The notes below the pieces were generated by a model, which saw only the letters and a list, made by a program, of their open reading frames with translations, was not told where the DNA came from and did not search any database. A program made the position numbers and the translations under genes. A stretch of 41,666 nucleotides of DNA from Paenibacillus solanacearum (lineage in GTDB: Bacteria > Bacillota > Bacilli > Paenibacillales > NBRC-103111). Where the stretch lies: assembly GCF_910593845.1 (NCBI RefSeq), contig NZ_CAJVAS010000052.1, positions 1-41,666 of the forward strand, given 5' to 3'. Below are positions 1 to 7,524 of the stretch, in pieces (within the stretch, counting starts at the first letter, position 1; the number at the start of each line of letters is the position of its first letter).

Positions 1-148
1 GCTGCTCGCATAACTGTTCCTCATTTCTAATCAGGTATTTCTATTATTCTACCATACCGAGTATTCGTGGTGTTTTTCACCACACTTCTAAAGACCAACT
101 GCTGTACGATGAAAATAAAGTATTAGACCGGCCCCTGATATTGATAAA

Positions 149-196
149 GCGACAGCCATGGACTAGAAAATAAAGTCCTGGACTGTCGCCTTTTTA
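149..196 (+). terminator. Rho-independent terminator of a gene left of the window
   Basis: GCGACAG pairs with CTGTCGC, and an inner CCA-GGACT part pairs with AGTCC-GG around an A-rich loop. The stem is followed on the plus strand by CCTTTTTATT. No plus-strand gene lies before it in the window, so it most likely ends a gene to the left. Confidence 0.75.
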
Positions 197-380
197 TTGA
201 ACTAACGTTACCCGTTAGGAGTTCAATCATCCAAATTCATTAAATGCCTGAAATCGGCGGGGACTTCAGTCAATAGGCCATCCTTTGCGGTGTAGTTCGC
301 CACGAACACTCAGTAATAAATGAAAGTTTTCATCAATGGCTTCGACAACAGCTTTGCTCTACCGAGCGGCCTCATTACCG
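197..380. other. Intergenic stretch without a convincing gene
   Basis: Nothing recognisable is encoded here. On the minus strand a short frame of about 28 codons (about 304 down to 227) ends in an acidic tail, but it follows a stop codon directly and has no ribosome site. It may be the end of a decayed gene. Confidence 0.35.
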
Positions 381-869
381 TTAGACTTCCCACCTGCGAA
401 TTGCGATGATAAAGAAAATCAGTGCCCCGATAGAAGCAATCGTCCGCACATGATTCCACGGCATCCAACTGTCCAAATATTCCTTCCACGCTTGTGCCCC
501 CTCCGAGCTCCCGGAGGTTACGGCGGCTAAAGTATCGTTGAGCGGTACATTGAATAAAGCTGTCACCAGGAACACTCCGACAAAGATGAGCAGACTCCCA
601 GCAATCACGTATAACGCGCTGATTTTGCCCAATTTGAAAAATGAAACGATTCCCAAAACAACGCTTAAGGCAGTTGTGCCCATGAAGACCACCATAAAGG
701 ACGATTGCAGAATCGTTGTATTGATGCTCTGCATGGCAGATATGCCTTGTTCCGTAGGAAGCTTGGCAAGCGATTGCATGACGAAGACCGAGAAAGCGAA
801 AAATACACCGGCAAGCAAGCCGGCCCCCAACGAGGATGCAAAAGTTAAATAATAGAGAAGCTTCAACAT
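381..869 (-). CDS. DUF1772 (anthrone oxygenase-like) membrane protein
   Basis: About 162 residues, almost entirely hydrophobic, with four likely membrane helices: near residues 5-28, 50-73, 80-102 and 135-155. The N-terminal stretch with Gly-Ala-Gly-Leu-Leu-Ala-Gly and a Phe-rich first helix, plus the Trp-Asn-His-Val-Arg motif before the last helix, fits DUF1772, whose members include fungal anthrone oxygenases; the role of bacterial members is not established. GGAGGA lies inside the frame at its upstream end, so the ATG at 869 (or 872) is a better start than the GTG at 884. It seems to be monocistronic. Confidence 0.75.
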   Translation of the reverse strand: MLKLLYYLTFASSLGAGLLAGVFFAFSVFVMQSLAKLPTEQGISAMQSINTTILQSSFMVVFMGTTALSVVLGIVSFFKLGKISALYVIAGSLLIFVGVFLVTALFNVPLNDTLAAVTSGSSEGAQAWKEYLDSWMPWNHVRTIASIGALIFFIIAIRRWEV

Positions 870-883
870 CATTATTTCCTCCA

Positions 884-1053
884 CTACCCATAAATTGATT
901 GCACAAGCAAGTATTCTCCAAGCGATTGCTTACTTCATACAGTTGAAGCGAGAGTTCATCATCCTGGCTCTTCAAAAGAGTATTATATCTTTGACGAAGT
1001 TTATGCCGGCATTCATGGATTTGGCTCTCTATCTCTCTTCCTCGTTCGCGTAA
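884..1053 (-). pseudogene. Possible Spo0E-like phosphatase relic
   Basis: A frame opens after a stop at 1056-1054 and reads through a helical pair with the pattern Ile-x-x-Cys-Arg-x-Lys-Leu, then an acidic turn and Glu-Leu-Ser-x-x-Leu-Tyr-x-x-Ser. This resembles the two-helix Spo0E family (aspartyl phosphatases acting on Spo0A~P), where the second helix carries an Ser-x-x-Leu-Asp motif; here the Asp is replaced by Tyr. No ATG or GTG starts the frame and the first TTG (975) falls inside the motif. It therefore looks like a decayed copy, and may be coincidence. Confidence 0.3.
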
Positions 1054-1062
1054 TCAATACAA

Positions 1063-1578
1063 TTAGTCTATTACAAGTTCTTTTATGAAGAATAGATTTA
1101 AATCGTCATCCACTCGGACCATTTCACCGGCTGCAACTTCTTTACCGTGATATACGACTCCATTGCCATCTGGCATATATCCTCTCTTATAGTACATTCT
1201 TTGGGCAATCCCATAATCCTTAAACAATCCCACACCAATTCCAATTCGTTTGTATTTCTTTTTAGCAATTTCCTCGAGTGCTTCAATTAACTTGGTAGCA
1301 ATTCCATGCCGACGATATTCCGGGAATACGTCAAGTGCATTGATTTCTGGAATATCTAGATTATTAAAGTAGGGATATCCTGATTTATACTTTAGGTGAC
1401 AAATGCCAGCTACTTTTTTGTCTGCAATTGCTAATAATGTTACGCGAATCCCTTGTTTATTCTCGTGTAGACATTTTACATAGGAATCATCAGATCGCTT
1501 TTTATTGTTAGCTTCAAATGCTTCCTTCCAACTCATCAGTTGTTCTTGAGTTTTCAATGCTTCCAAAACAATCTCCAT
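1063..1578 (-). CDS. GNAT family N-acetyltransferase
   Basis: 171 residues with a GNAT fold. The acetyl-CoA-binding motif A is visible near residues 84-103 as Val-Phe-Pro-Glu-Tyr-Arg-Arg-His-Gly-Ile-Ala followed by a helix, and motif B near 126-136 has Ala-Gln-Arg-Met-Tyr-Tyr-Lys-Arg-Gly-Tyr. The family transfers an acetyl group from acetyl-CoA to an amine; the substrate cannot be told from sequence. GAGGGTG lies six bases before the ATG, supporting the start. It is codirectional with the DUF1772 gene downstream but about 190 bp away. Its base composition is more AT-rich than most of the window, so it may have been acquired. Confidence 0.85.
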   Translation of the reverse strand: MEIVLEALKTQEQLMSWKEAFEANNKKRSDDSYVKCLHENKQGIRVTLLAIADKKVAGICHLKYKSGYPYFNNLDIPEINALDVFPEYRRHGIATKLIEALEEIAKKKYKRIGIGVGLFKDYGIAQRMYYKRGYMPDGNGVVYHGKEVAAGEMVRVDDDLNLFFIKELVID

Positions 1579-1728
1579 TCCATCACCCTCAAATATATTG
1601 TTGGTTTAAGACCTTGCGATGCTGCCTGTTTCAAAGATCTCCCCAATAGGGGCAATCTCATCGTAAATATAGAAGTCAAATAGGGCAAGTTATTGAATGG
1701 TTATAATGTAATCTGCCCGTAGCGTAAT

Positions 1729-1752
1729 AACGGCTGCTTCGCGGCAGCCGTT
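1729..1752 (-). terminator. Hairpin after VOC gene
   Basis: AACGGCTGC and GCAGCCGTT form a perfect 9-bp stem around a 6-base loop, about 50 bp beyond the stop of the minus-strand gene at 1804. There is no clear T-run on either strand, so terminator function is uncertain. Confidence 0.45.
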
Positions 1753-1803
1753 CAACTATTATCTCCCGTTAGAGCTCAATCAAGCATGTATAGCAGCCCT
1801 AGG

Positions 1804-2199
1804 TTAAGTGAGCTGCTGCGCTATCTCCCAGATATGTCCTCCCGGATCAGTAAAGCTGACAGTGCGTACTCCCCATGGCCGGTTCATTGGACCATTGAGC
1901 AGGGCTACGCCACGTATCTTCAATTCGTCGCACACAGCATCCAAGTTATCCACACGTATGGTGAATTGAAAACGTGAACCGGCCTTGCGATTTGCGACCG
2001 TTCCGGGAGAAATAAGCTTCTGCGCTTCAGAAATTTTCAGTAGATTAATGCTTATATTGCCAAGATCGAATACTGCTGAATTGTTGTCTTCGTAAACGGA
2101 TAGTAGGCCAAAGACTTCCTGATAAAACGACATCGCGTCTTTCAAATCCTCAACGAATAAAGTAATAACATTGACATTCATTGACCCTAAAGTTTCCAT
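1804..2199 (-). CDS. VOC family (glyoxalase/bleomycin-resistance fold) protein
   Basis: 131 residues forming one VOC module of two beta-alpha-beta-beta-beta units. The first contains the Val-Glu-Asp-Leu-x-x-Ala-Met-x-Phe-Tyr pattern, the second ends with Val-Ser-Phe-Thr-Asp-Pro-Gly-Gly-His-Ile-Trp-Glu. The final Glu is the usual metal ligand. Members are glyoxalases, thiol transferases, dioxygenases or drug-binding proteins; the substrate here is not predictable. AAGGGG lies about seven bases before the ATG. Confidence 0.85.
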   Translation of the reverse strand: METLGSMNVNVITLFVEDLKDAMSFYQEVFGLLSVYEDNNSAVFDLGNISINLLKISEAQKLISPGTVANRKAGSRFQFTIRVDNLDAVCDELKIRGVALLNGPMNRPWGVRTVSFTDPGGHIWEIAQQLT

Positions 2200-2396
2200 T
2201 CTTACACCCCTTCTGGTTTCAACTGATCAGCAAAATCAAGCCGCAAGCTCTTCTTTGTTCAAAATTATTTTTCATATTACCATAGAGCAAATACATTAGT
2301 TTCTTTTAAATTGCTAAGTTGAGGATGTATAGAGCCCTCCTATCCAATAGCTGAATGCCGTTCCCAGTCTAAAGTTCTGAAGCGGAAATAGTGGGA

Positions 2397-2457
2397 TTCG
2401 ACCGACCGCCGCGCAGCGCCGAACCGCGCGCTTGGGATTTGCCTGGGAAAATTGCTC
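2397..2457 (+). repeat. Dispersed GC-rich repeat, copy 1
   Basis: The core runs from TTCGACCGACCGCCGC to GCGCCG (2397-2421), followed by a looser match with TGGGATT and GGAAAA. A second copy lies inverted at 3149-3215 and a shorter third at 17241-17270. It sits in a gene-free stretch (2200-2644) that otherwise holds only a terminator. Identity is high in the 25-bp core and falls off on both sides. Confidence 0.6.
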
Positions 2458-2581
2458 CAACTGTACCCCGTACCTCTCCTTGTACCAAATGTTCTCGCTG
2501 TACAAAACTCTCTACTCCAAGTCTCTCTCTGTGAAGATCCCTAAACTCTCATATAAAGTTGATATACTCTTATCTTTAGAC

Positions 2582-2614
2582 GAAAAAGGAGCCTCCGCCT
2601 GAGACGGGACTCCT
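2582..2614 (-). terminator. Probable terminator of VOC gene 2645-3031
   Basis: On the minus strand AGGAG ... CTCCT closes an imperfect stem with GG/CC pairs inside, followed by TTTTTC. It lies about 30 bp after the stop codon of the minus-strand VOC gene. Confidence 0.5.
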
Positions 2615-2644
2615 GATCTGGCGCCGCGTAATGCGCGGTGCGGC

Positions 2645-3031
2645 TTATTCGGATGCAATCGCTTCGTAAAATGATAACCGGTTGCCGAACGGGTCCGTGA
2701 CCCTGATCTCTTTCGTTCCCCACGGCATTTGTTCCAGCCCAGGCCTCGCATACTTGAAGGCTTTCGCCAGCAGCTTCGCATGAAGCGTCTCAATGCCGGA
2801 TACTTCGATGCGGACCGCCGCCCCCGGACTGCAATCGCCGTGATGCTCGGACAGGTGCAGCACGCACTCACCGCTCGATATTTGCATATACAGCGGCAAA
2901 TCCGGCTCGAACCGGTGCTCCCAATCAAGCTGAAACTCGAGAAATTCGATGTAAAATTGCTTCGCCTTGTCAATGTCGAACATGCGCAAGATCGGCGTCG
3001 TCGCCTTAATACGAATATCAGATGATCCCAT
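2645..3031 (-). CDS. VOC family protein (glyoxalase/bleomycin-resistance type)
   Basis: About 128 residues with a single VOC module. It has Pro-Ile-Leu-Arg-Met-Phe-Asp at the first strand, Lys-Gln-Phe-Tyr-x-x-Phe-Leu-x-Phe in the first helix, Leu-His-Leu-Ser-Glu-His-His-Gly-Asp in the middle, and Val-Thr-Asp-Pro-Phe-Gly-Asn-Arg-Leu-Ser-Phe-Tyr-Glu near the end. This arrangement is typical of the bleomycin-binding/glyoxalase superfamily group, but drug binding is not shown by sequence. GGAGGA precedes the ATG at 3031 by about five bases, so this start is preferred over the ATG at 3043, which lacks a ribosome site. Confidence 0.85.
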   Translation of the reverse strand: MGSSDIRIKATTPILRMFDIDKAKQFYIEFLEFQLDWEHRFEPDLPLYMQISSGECVLHLSEHHGDCSPGAAVRIEVSGIETLHAKLLAKAFKYARPGLEQMPWGTKEIRVTDPFGNRLSFYEAIASE

Positions 3032-3148
3032 AGCTTCCTCCATTACGATATGGATTGGTCAAGCATCTTCCTGCATTCATTGTACCAGCAGAAGGCAAAA
3101 CCGCTCAACCCGGGGCGAAATGGCCGATGTGGCCGATGGACTGCCGAT

Positions 3149-3215
3149 CGCTTTTCCAACGTCAGCGAATCCCAGGCGCTCGTTGCGTTGCGGCGCTGCG
3201 CGGCGGCCGGTCGAA
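3149..3215 (-). repeat. Dispersed GC-rich repeat, copy 2 (inverted)
   Basis: On the minus strand the core TTCGACCGGCCGCCGC...GCGCCG matches copy 1 at about 24 of 25 positions, and the downstream TGGGATT and GGAAAA elements also match loosely. It lies in the 310-bp gap between the VOC gene and the oxidoreductase gene, where no other feature was seen. Confidence 0.6.
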
Positions 3216-3341
3216 CTCCAAGTCGAGAAGGGTGACCGCTTTGGGATTTAATCCGCGGAAGCACCCCCGTACGCGAAGAACTAAGCGAACGTCCCGCCAT
3301 CGCTGTATGCCAGCGGCGGCATCCGGCTTGCCGCACACGAA

Positions 3342-4352
3342 TCACCCATGTCCGATATTCACCGTCGCTCCCGTATCGAACGATTGCTGCGCCGCCAAGG
3401 CGATCGCAAGCGCCGCTTTTCCATCACGCTCCGTCACGGAGGGAGGCTGACCCTTTCTGACGCATGCGATAAAATGAACCAGCTCCTCCCGAAACGCCTC
3501 CTGGAACCGGAACGGAAAAGACGGAACGATGTCATGAAACGAACCGCTGCGCGTATGAATATGGACATCGTGATGCTTAAGCGAGCCGATCGTGATGCTC
3601 CCGTCGGTGCCGATCACTTCGCCCCGAATGTCGTAGCCGTAAAAGGCGTTCCGGCCGACTTCCGCGTCGCCGGCCGCTCCCGAATCGAACGTCATATACG
3701 TGAGCGACTGATCAATATCGCCGAGAGGTTTCATGAATTCATGTACCAGTACTTGACCGTGCGCCGTCACGGAGCTTACTTCCGCATCCATCAAGAAGCG
3801 GGCCATATCGTATTCGTGAATCGCCATATCGAGAAAGATGCCGCCGCTGTGCTTGATGAATTCCGCGGGCGGCGAGCCCGGGTCGCGGGATATGGCTTTG
3901 AAATAAATCGGCTTGCCGATGTCACCGGCCGCGATTCTTCGTTTCGCTTCGACGTAGGCCGGGTCGAACCGGCGCATAAAGCCGACCTGACACAGGATCG
4001 AGCTGCGCTCCACTGCCTCGATGATCTCATCCGCCTCATCCAGCCGGCTTGTGAGCGGCTTTTCCACGAATACATGCTTGCCTCGCGCGGCCGCCTGCTT
4101 GATCAGCATCCCGTGAAGCGGCGTCGGGGCGGCAATGACGACCGCGTGAACCGCGGGATCGTCAAGCCAATCCTCCGCGCTGCGACCCGAGCCGCGCACG
4201 CCCCATTCCAGCTCCGCCTTCTCGACCAGGGCACCGTTCGGATCGTATACGCCGGCCAGCTCCGCTCCGGGAATGCCCGCAGCCAAATGCGCCGCATGCC
4301 GATAACCGGCACGGCCGAGCCCCATCACCGCCACACGAACGTTATCCAGCAT
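3342..4352 (-). CDS. Gfo/Idh/MocA family NAD(P)-dependent oxidoreductase
   Basis: 336 residues. The N-terminal Rossmann domain (about 1-125) opens with Val-Ala-Val-Met-Gly-Leu-Gly-Arg-Ala-Gly and carries the family motif Glu-Lys-Pro at about 96-98. The C-terminal alpha/beta domain has Gly-Phe-Met-Arg-Arg-Phe-Asp-Pro and the Asp-Met-Ala-Ile-His-Glu-Tyr-Asp stretch, whose Asp and His are the usual catalytic pair. Inositol 2-dehydrogenase and related sugar dehydrogenases share this pattern, so a polyol or sugar substrate is likely. GGGAGGG precedes the ATG by six bases. No inositol-catabolism genes are adjacent. Confidence 0.88.
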   Translation of the reverse strand: MLDNVRVAVMGLGRAGYRHAAHLAAGIPGAELAGVYDPNGALVEKAELEWGVRGSGRSAEDWLDDPAVHAVVIAAPTPLHGMLIKQAAARGKHVFVEKPLTSRLDEADEIIEAVERSSILCQVGFMRRFDPAYVEAKRRIAAGDIGKPIYFKAISRDPGSPPAEFIKHSGGIFLDMAIHEYDMARFLMDAEVSSVTAHGQVLVHEFMKPLGDIDQSLTYMTFDSGAAGDAEVGRNAFYGYDIRGEVIGTDGSITIGSLKHHDVHIHTRSGSFHDIVPSFPFRFQEAFREELVHFIACVRKGQPPSVTERDGKAALAIALAAQQSFDTGATVNIGHG

Positions 4353-4811
4353 AGAAATCCCTCCCGTCGCTGCCCACGCAGGCGAGGAACGCGTCTTGAA
4401 TGCAGCTATGGCTGCCGGCCATTTCGCACGCCGGGATCACCTCGCCGGCAGCTCCAGCCATATGCATCGCAAATTCAGAGTGCTCCATCCGCTTCATCCC
4501 GCTCCTTTACTGGATTGTTTCCGTTTCTTGACCTGTTCTCGTTCGTTCGTCTTGTGCGCTCTCGCCAATCATCCCCGCGATCGAAGCCGCACGTGATGCG
4601 CCGACATCGCGTCGGCCGCTCCTCAGCGTCCAGATCGTCTAATTACAGTATATTCCTAAACCTACCAGCTACAAGTGTATTTCTTTTAGCGAAACCAGGA
4701 GTGATTGTTCGCGCCCGTCATCATGGGTCAGCCGGCTGCGGTACGGCTGCTTCTATAGGCCATTCCACCGTTAATTTCTGGATCATTCGACCTACATTAA
4801 AAAAAATTAAT
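4353..4811. other. 459-bp gene-free stretch
   Basis: It separates the divergent oxidoreductase and GGDEF genes. An imperfect inverted repeat is visible: TATGGC-TGCCGGC at 4406-4418 pairs with GCCGGCA (4443-4449) and, after a short bulge, GCCATA. The right end becomes very AT-rich toward the GGDEF promoter. No open frame with a ribosome site was found. Confidence 0.4.
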
Positions 4812-4854
4812 TTGACCATACGAAAAATTATATATAATAGCGTACAGGGTGGAG
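4812..4854 (+). promoter_or_regulatory. SigA-type promoter and RBS of the GGDEF pair
   Basis: TTGACC at 4812-4817 is followed, after 17 bases, by TAATAG (4835-4840); an overlapping TATAAT at 4833-4838 has 15-base spacing. AGGGTGGAG at 4846-4854 lies seven bases before the TTG start at 4862. Confidence 0.6.
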
Positions 4855-4861
4855 AGTTTCT

Positions 4862-5500
4862 TTGAATAGTGCATTGGATGGATTGACCGGTTTATTGAAC
4901 CGCAAAGAGCTGGAGCTTCGCTTGCAGCAAACGATTAAATCGCATGAGCCCGTTGCCTTGGCTCTTATCGATATCGATCATTTTATGGAGATCAACAATC
5001 AGCTGGGAGACGATGTCGGCGACGACGTATTGAAGACCATAGCGGCGATCTTGTCCGAAGAAACGGCGCAGGACAACGTATTCCGCGTATCCGGCGACGA
5101 ATTCGCCATCATGCTGTCCGGGATTAGCCTGGAGCAAGCGTTTCTGCGAATGGAATCGATCCGGGCGATCATTCATCGTTCAGCAGACCGGTTCGGACTG
5201 TCCCCGAACGTTCCCGAAGTAAGCGTGACGGCCGGTGTGGCCCAATATCCGCGAGACGCCAAAGATTCCAAGACATTAATGCGTTCCGCCAGTGCGGCGC
5301 TGCTGTCGGCCAAGGAATCGGGGCGCAATCAGGTTGCCTTGCCCCCCAACGAAGAAATGGTCATGAAAACCTGTTACTATCCGTCGACCTTGGTCCGGCA
5401 GTTGAAAGCATTATCCGAGAAGCTGGACCGCAAGGAGTCTTCCTTGTTCCGAGAAGCTTTGACCGACTTGATACGAAAGTACGACCAACTAGAGAGATAA
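4862..5500 (+). CDS. Soluble GGDEF protein with a ribbon-helix-helix-like C-terminus
   Basis: 212 residues, TTG start supported by AGGGTGGAG. Residues 1-160 form a GGDEF domain opening at once with Leu-Asp-Gly-Leu-Thr-Gly-Leu-Leu-Asn-Arg, without a sensor or membrane segment before it. The signature reads Ser-Gly-Asp-Glu-Phe (77-81), and no RxxD inhibitory site precedes it. The metal-binding Asp-Ile-Asp (37-39) is kept, so cyclase activity remains possible but unproven. Residues 170-212 (Thr-Leu-Val-Arg-Gln-Leu-Lys-Ala-Leu-Ser, then Ser-x-Leu-Phe-Arg-Glu-Ala-Leu) look like a CopG/MetJ-type ribbon-helix-helix. That would make it a DNA-binding or dimerising c-di-GMP protein. The next gene starts ten bases downstream, so the two are very likely one operon. 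Confidence 0.85.
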   Translation: MNSALDGLTGLLNRKELELRLQQTIKSHEPVALALIDIDHFMEINNQLGDDVGDDVLKTIAAILSEETAQDNVFRVSGDEFAIMLSGISLEQAFLRMESIRAIIHRSADRFGLSPNVPEVSVTAGVAQYPRDAKDSKTLMRSASAALLSAKESGRNQVALPPNEEMVMKTCYYPSTLVRQLKALSEKLDRKESSLFREALTDLIRKYDQLER

Positions 5501-5510
5501 GGTGAGGCAT

Positions 5511-6179
5511 ATGGAAAAGAGATATTATTTATCTCTGGCAGGGGCTGCCGCTAACGCCGCTTTATTATTGGTAACGGTGCAGCTGTTGCAGTTCGGTTAC
5601 TGGGGGATTAGCGCTGCCGTAGTTATTTCCATTACCAGCGGTGCCATATGGACAGCAATCAGCGTTCGTTGGTACGAACAGAGCATTATCGATGACGGAA
5701 CCGGGTTGTACAACCGCCGCTACCTGTTTCGAAAACTGGAGAATGAGTTCAGATCGACGCGCGGCGGGAATGCCTCCATCGCGCTTGCTGTCATTGACAT
5801 CGATGATTTTCGCAGCTTTAACACGCGGGCCGGCCATATTGGCGGCGATCTGATATTGAAGGAAGTGGCGGAAGCGCTCCGCAAAACGGTGCGCAAGGGC
5901 GACACGATCGGTCGCTGGGGCGGCGAGGAATTCGCCATTATATTAACCGATATCGACGAGAACGGGGCGAAGGATGTCGGAGAACGCATTCGCAAAAGTA
6001 TTCAGCAAATCGCGCTCCCGCTCGATAACACCACCCCATTGGCCATCACCGTAAGCGTCGGAATCGCCGTCGATTACGGCCGGTGTACGAACATGCTCGA
6101 GCTTGTGAACCAAGCCGATCAGGCCATGTACACAGCGAAGCAGCGAAAAAATTATGTGTTCTTGACTTTGACCGCTTGA
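5511..6179 (+). CDS. Membrane-anchored GGDEF diguanylate cyclase
   Basis: 222 residues. Two hydrophobic segments (about 7-27 and 32-52) anchor the protein and leave no obvious extracellular sensor. The GGDEF domain follows from Asp-Asp-Gly-Thr-Gly-Leu-Tyr-Asn-Arg-Arg at 61-70; the active signature Gly-Gly-Glu-Glu-Phe is at 137-141, and an RxxD inhibitory site (Arg128-Asp131) lies exactly five residues before it. All features needed for c-di-GMP synthesis from two GTP, with product inhibition, are present. AAGGTG at 5499-5504 fits the ATG at 5511 better than the GTG at 5502. Confidence 0.9.
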   Translation: MEKRYYLSLAGAAANAALLLVTVQLLQFGYWGISAAVVISITSGAIWTAISVRWYEQSIIDDGTGLYNRRYLFRKLENEFRSTRGGNASIALAVIDIDDFRSFNTRAGHIGGDLILKEVAEALRKTVRKGDTIGRWGGEEFAIILTDIDENGAKDVGERIRKSIQQIALPLDNTTPLAITVSVGIAVDYGRCTNMLELVNQADQAMYTAKQRKNYVFLTLTA

Positions 6180-6187
6180 ATAGACAC

Positions 6188-6227
6188 AAAGCCCGCCGTT
6201 TCAAGGAGAGACGGCGGTTTGCTTTTA
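6188..6227 (+). terminator. Terminator of the GGDEF operon
   Basis: CCGCCGT pairs with ACGGCGG, with flanking AAAGC and GCTTTT extending the stem and giving the T-run on the plus strand. It starts about ten bases after the second GGDEF stop codon. Confidence 0.75.
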
Positions 6228-6237
6228 TGGAGTGGCT

Positions 6238-6618
6238 TCAAGGCTGAACCAGCTTCGCCAGACGCTTTGGCGCAGCCCGCAAGTATGCTTCCTTGAGCAG
6301 CTCGCTCAGCCCCTCCCAGTCGAACGGCTCGCCCTTCTTCGTGGATACCCAGCCGTGCTGACCGATATAAGGCGTTCTGATATAGCCGGCATTCTGCTGA
6401 AGCAGGAAGTGCTGCGTCTCGCGATCGCTCTTAAACGACATACCCGCGCCTTCTTCCGTTTCCCCCATCAAGACGAATGATTTCCCTCGCACTTTCATCG
6501 TAATGTGGCCGAACCCGTCTACGATTTCTTCCACTTCAGGCAGCTCCGCACAAATTTGCCGTACCCGTTCCAGCATCGCATGTCCTTCTTTTGTAACCAA
6601 CTGGCGATCATGTCCCAT
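6238..6618 (-). CDS. MmcQ/YjbR family protein
   Basis: About 126 residues. The order Leu-Pro-Glu-Val-Glu-Glu near the start, a beta-strand with Phe-Gly-His-Ile-Thr-Met-Lys-Val-Arg-Gly-Lys, then Gly-Gln-His-Gly-Trp-Val-Ser and a C-terminal helix with Glu-Leu-Leu-Lys-Glu-Ala-Tyr fits the MmcQ/YjbR (double-wing DNA-binding-like) family. The biochemical role of the family is not known. GGGAGGA lies about eight bases before the ATG at 6618; the upstream extension of the frame has no ribosome site. It converges with the GGDEF operon. Confidence 0.85.
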   Translation of the reverse strand: MGHDRQLVTKEGHAMLERVRQICAELPEVEEIVDGFGHITMKVRGKSFVLMGETEEGAGMSFKSDRETQHFLLQQNAGYIRTPYIGQHGWVSTKKGEPFDWEGLSELLKEAYLRAAPKRLAKLVQP

Positions 6619-6761
6619 AACACATTCCTCCCGTTTTTCGTGTGACAGTAAAGCCGAATACGGCCGAACCGTTCGAAGTAAGCGCTCTTCCACTATTATA
6701 CAAAACAATATAACCGGGACAAGCATCGAGACGCCGCTGCGTCGTGCGGCCATGGCGCGGC

Positions 6762-6794
6762 AAAAAAACCATGCCGCGTTTGTTCGGCATGGTT
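6762..6794 (-). terminator. Strong rho-independent terminator
   Basis: AACCATGCCG and CGGCATGGTT form a perfect 10-bp stem with an 8-base loop. On the minus strand the stem runs straight into a seven-T tract. It ends transcription from the universal stress protein gene. The remaining 6619-6761 and 6795-6900 hold no recognisable gene. Confidence 0.88.
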
Positions 6795-6900
6795 CCTGTT
6801 GTAATGCTGCTTGTGGGGACGCCTGCCCGCTGCGCGAGGCTTAGGGCTTGACCGGCTGACAGATACGCTGGTGCAGTGCCGGTGTCCGATCGCCCGCTTC

Positions 6901-7329
6901 TTATTTGACGATCAGTACCGGGATCGGCGCATGCTGCACGACATTGTGGCTCACGCTGCCGAGAACGAGCTCCTGCAGGCCGCCAAGCCCCCGGCTGCCC
7001 ATAACGATCAAATCGCACTGCTGTTCTTTGGCATAGTCCAGGATGACTTTGGCCGGCTGACCGTTCGCCACAACTGCTTGGGCGTTAGGCAAATGCGATA
7101 CGAGCGCACGAAGCTCTTCCACAATCAGATTTTCCGTGTCCGCTACACTCGTCATGTATTCCGGCGGCACAATTAAAAAAGGATGCGTAGACACCATCGA
7201 AGGCACGTGATACGCATGAAGCAGCGTTAACTTCGCATTGTTTTGCTCCGTCAGCGCGATCGCTTTCTCCAAAGCTTTCTTGGACGGCTCCGACCCGTCG
7301 TAGGACATCAAAATATTCGTGAATGACAT
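6901..7329 (-). CDS. Universal stress protein (UspA family)
   Basis: 142 residues, a single Usp domain. The N-terminus reads Ile-Leu-Met-Ser-Tyr-Asp-Gly-Ser-Glu. The ATP-binding type signature Gly-x2-Gly-x9-Gly-Ser is visible near the end, beginning Met-Gly-Ser-Arg-Gly-Leu-Gly-Gly and followed by Gly-Ser-Val-Ser-His-Asn-Val-Val. Such proteins bind ATP and help survival under starvation or other stress by mechanisms that differ between members. GAGGGAG precedes the ATG by about eight bases. Confidence 0.9.
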   Translation of the reverse strand: MSFTNILMSYDGSEPSKKALEKAIALTEQNNAKLTLLHAYHVPSMVSTHPFLIVPPEYMTSVADTENLIVEELRALVSHLPNAQAVVANGQPAKVILDYAKEQQCDLIVMGSRGLGGLQELVLGSVSHNVVQHAPIPVLIVK

Positions 7330-7524
7330 GGCAATCGCTCCCTCTGTAGTTCGTTACACCGATCCTATCACTTCATTAGGTTGGCTGGCTGTGACATTCA
7401 TCATACTTACCCTGAACTTGCCTACAATGAAACGACAGCTACCACCGCAGCATACTGCATTCAGCGCAATCAGCACCTCGCTGGCCTGCGAACGATTCGA
7501 TTAATCAGCCCGCGAAGCGCAGCT

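Noticed and set aside
310..975. 221-codon frame covering the DUF1772 gene
   Set aside because: It runs in another frame over a clear membrane protein gene. Only its upstream part (884-1053) is of interest as a relic.
3043..3345. 100-codon minus-strand frame between the VOC and oxidoreductase genes
   Set aside because: It contains the dispersed repeat, has no ribosome site and no recognisable pattern.
3348..4865. Long plus-strand open frame of about 505 codons opposite the oxidoreductase
   Set aside because: It mirrors a clear Gfo/Idh/MocA gene, is rich in Arg and His as expected for antisense of GC-rich coding DNA, and has no ribosome site.
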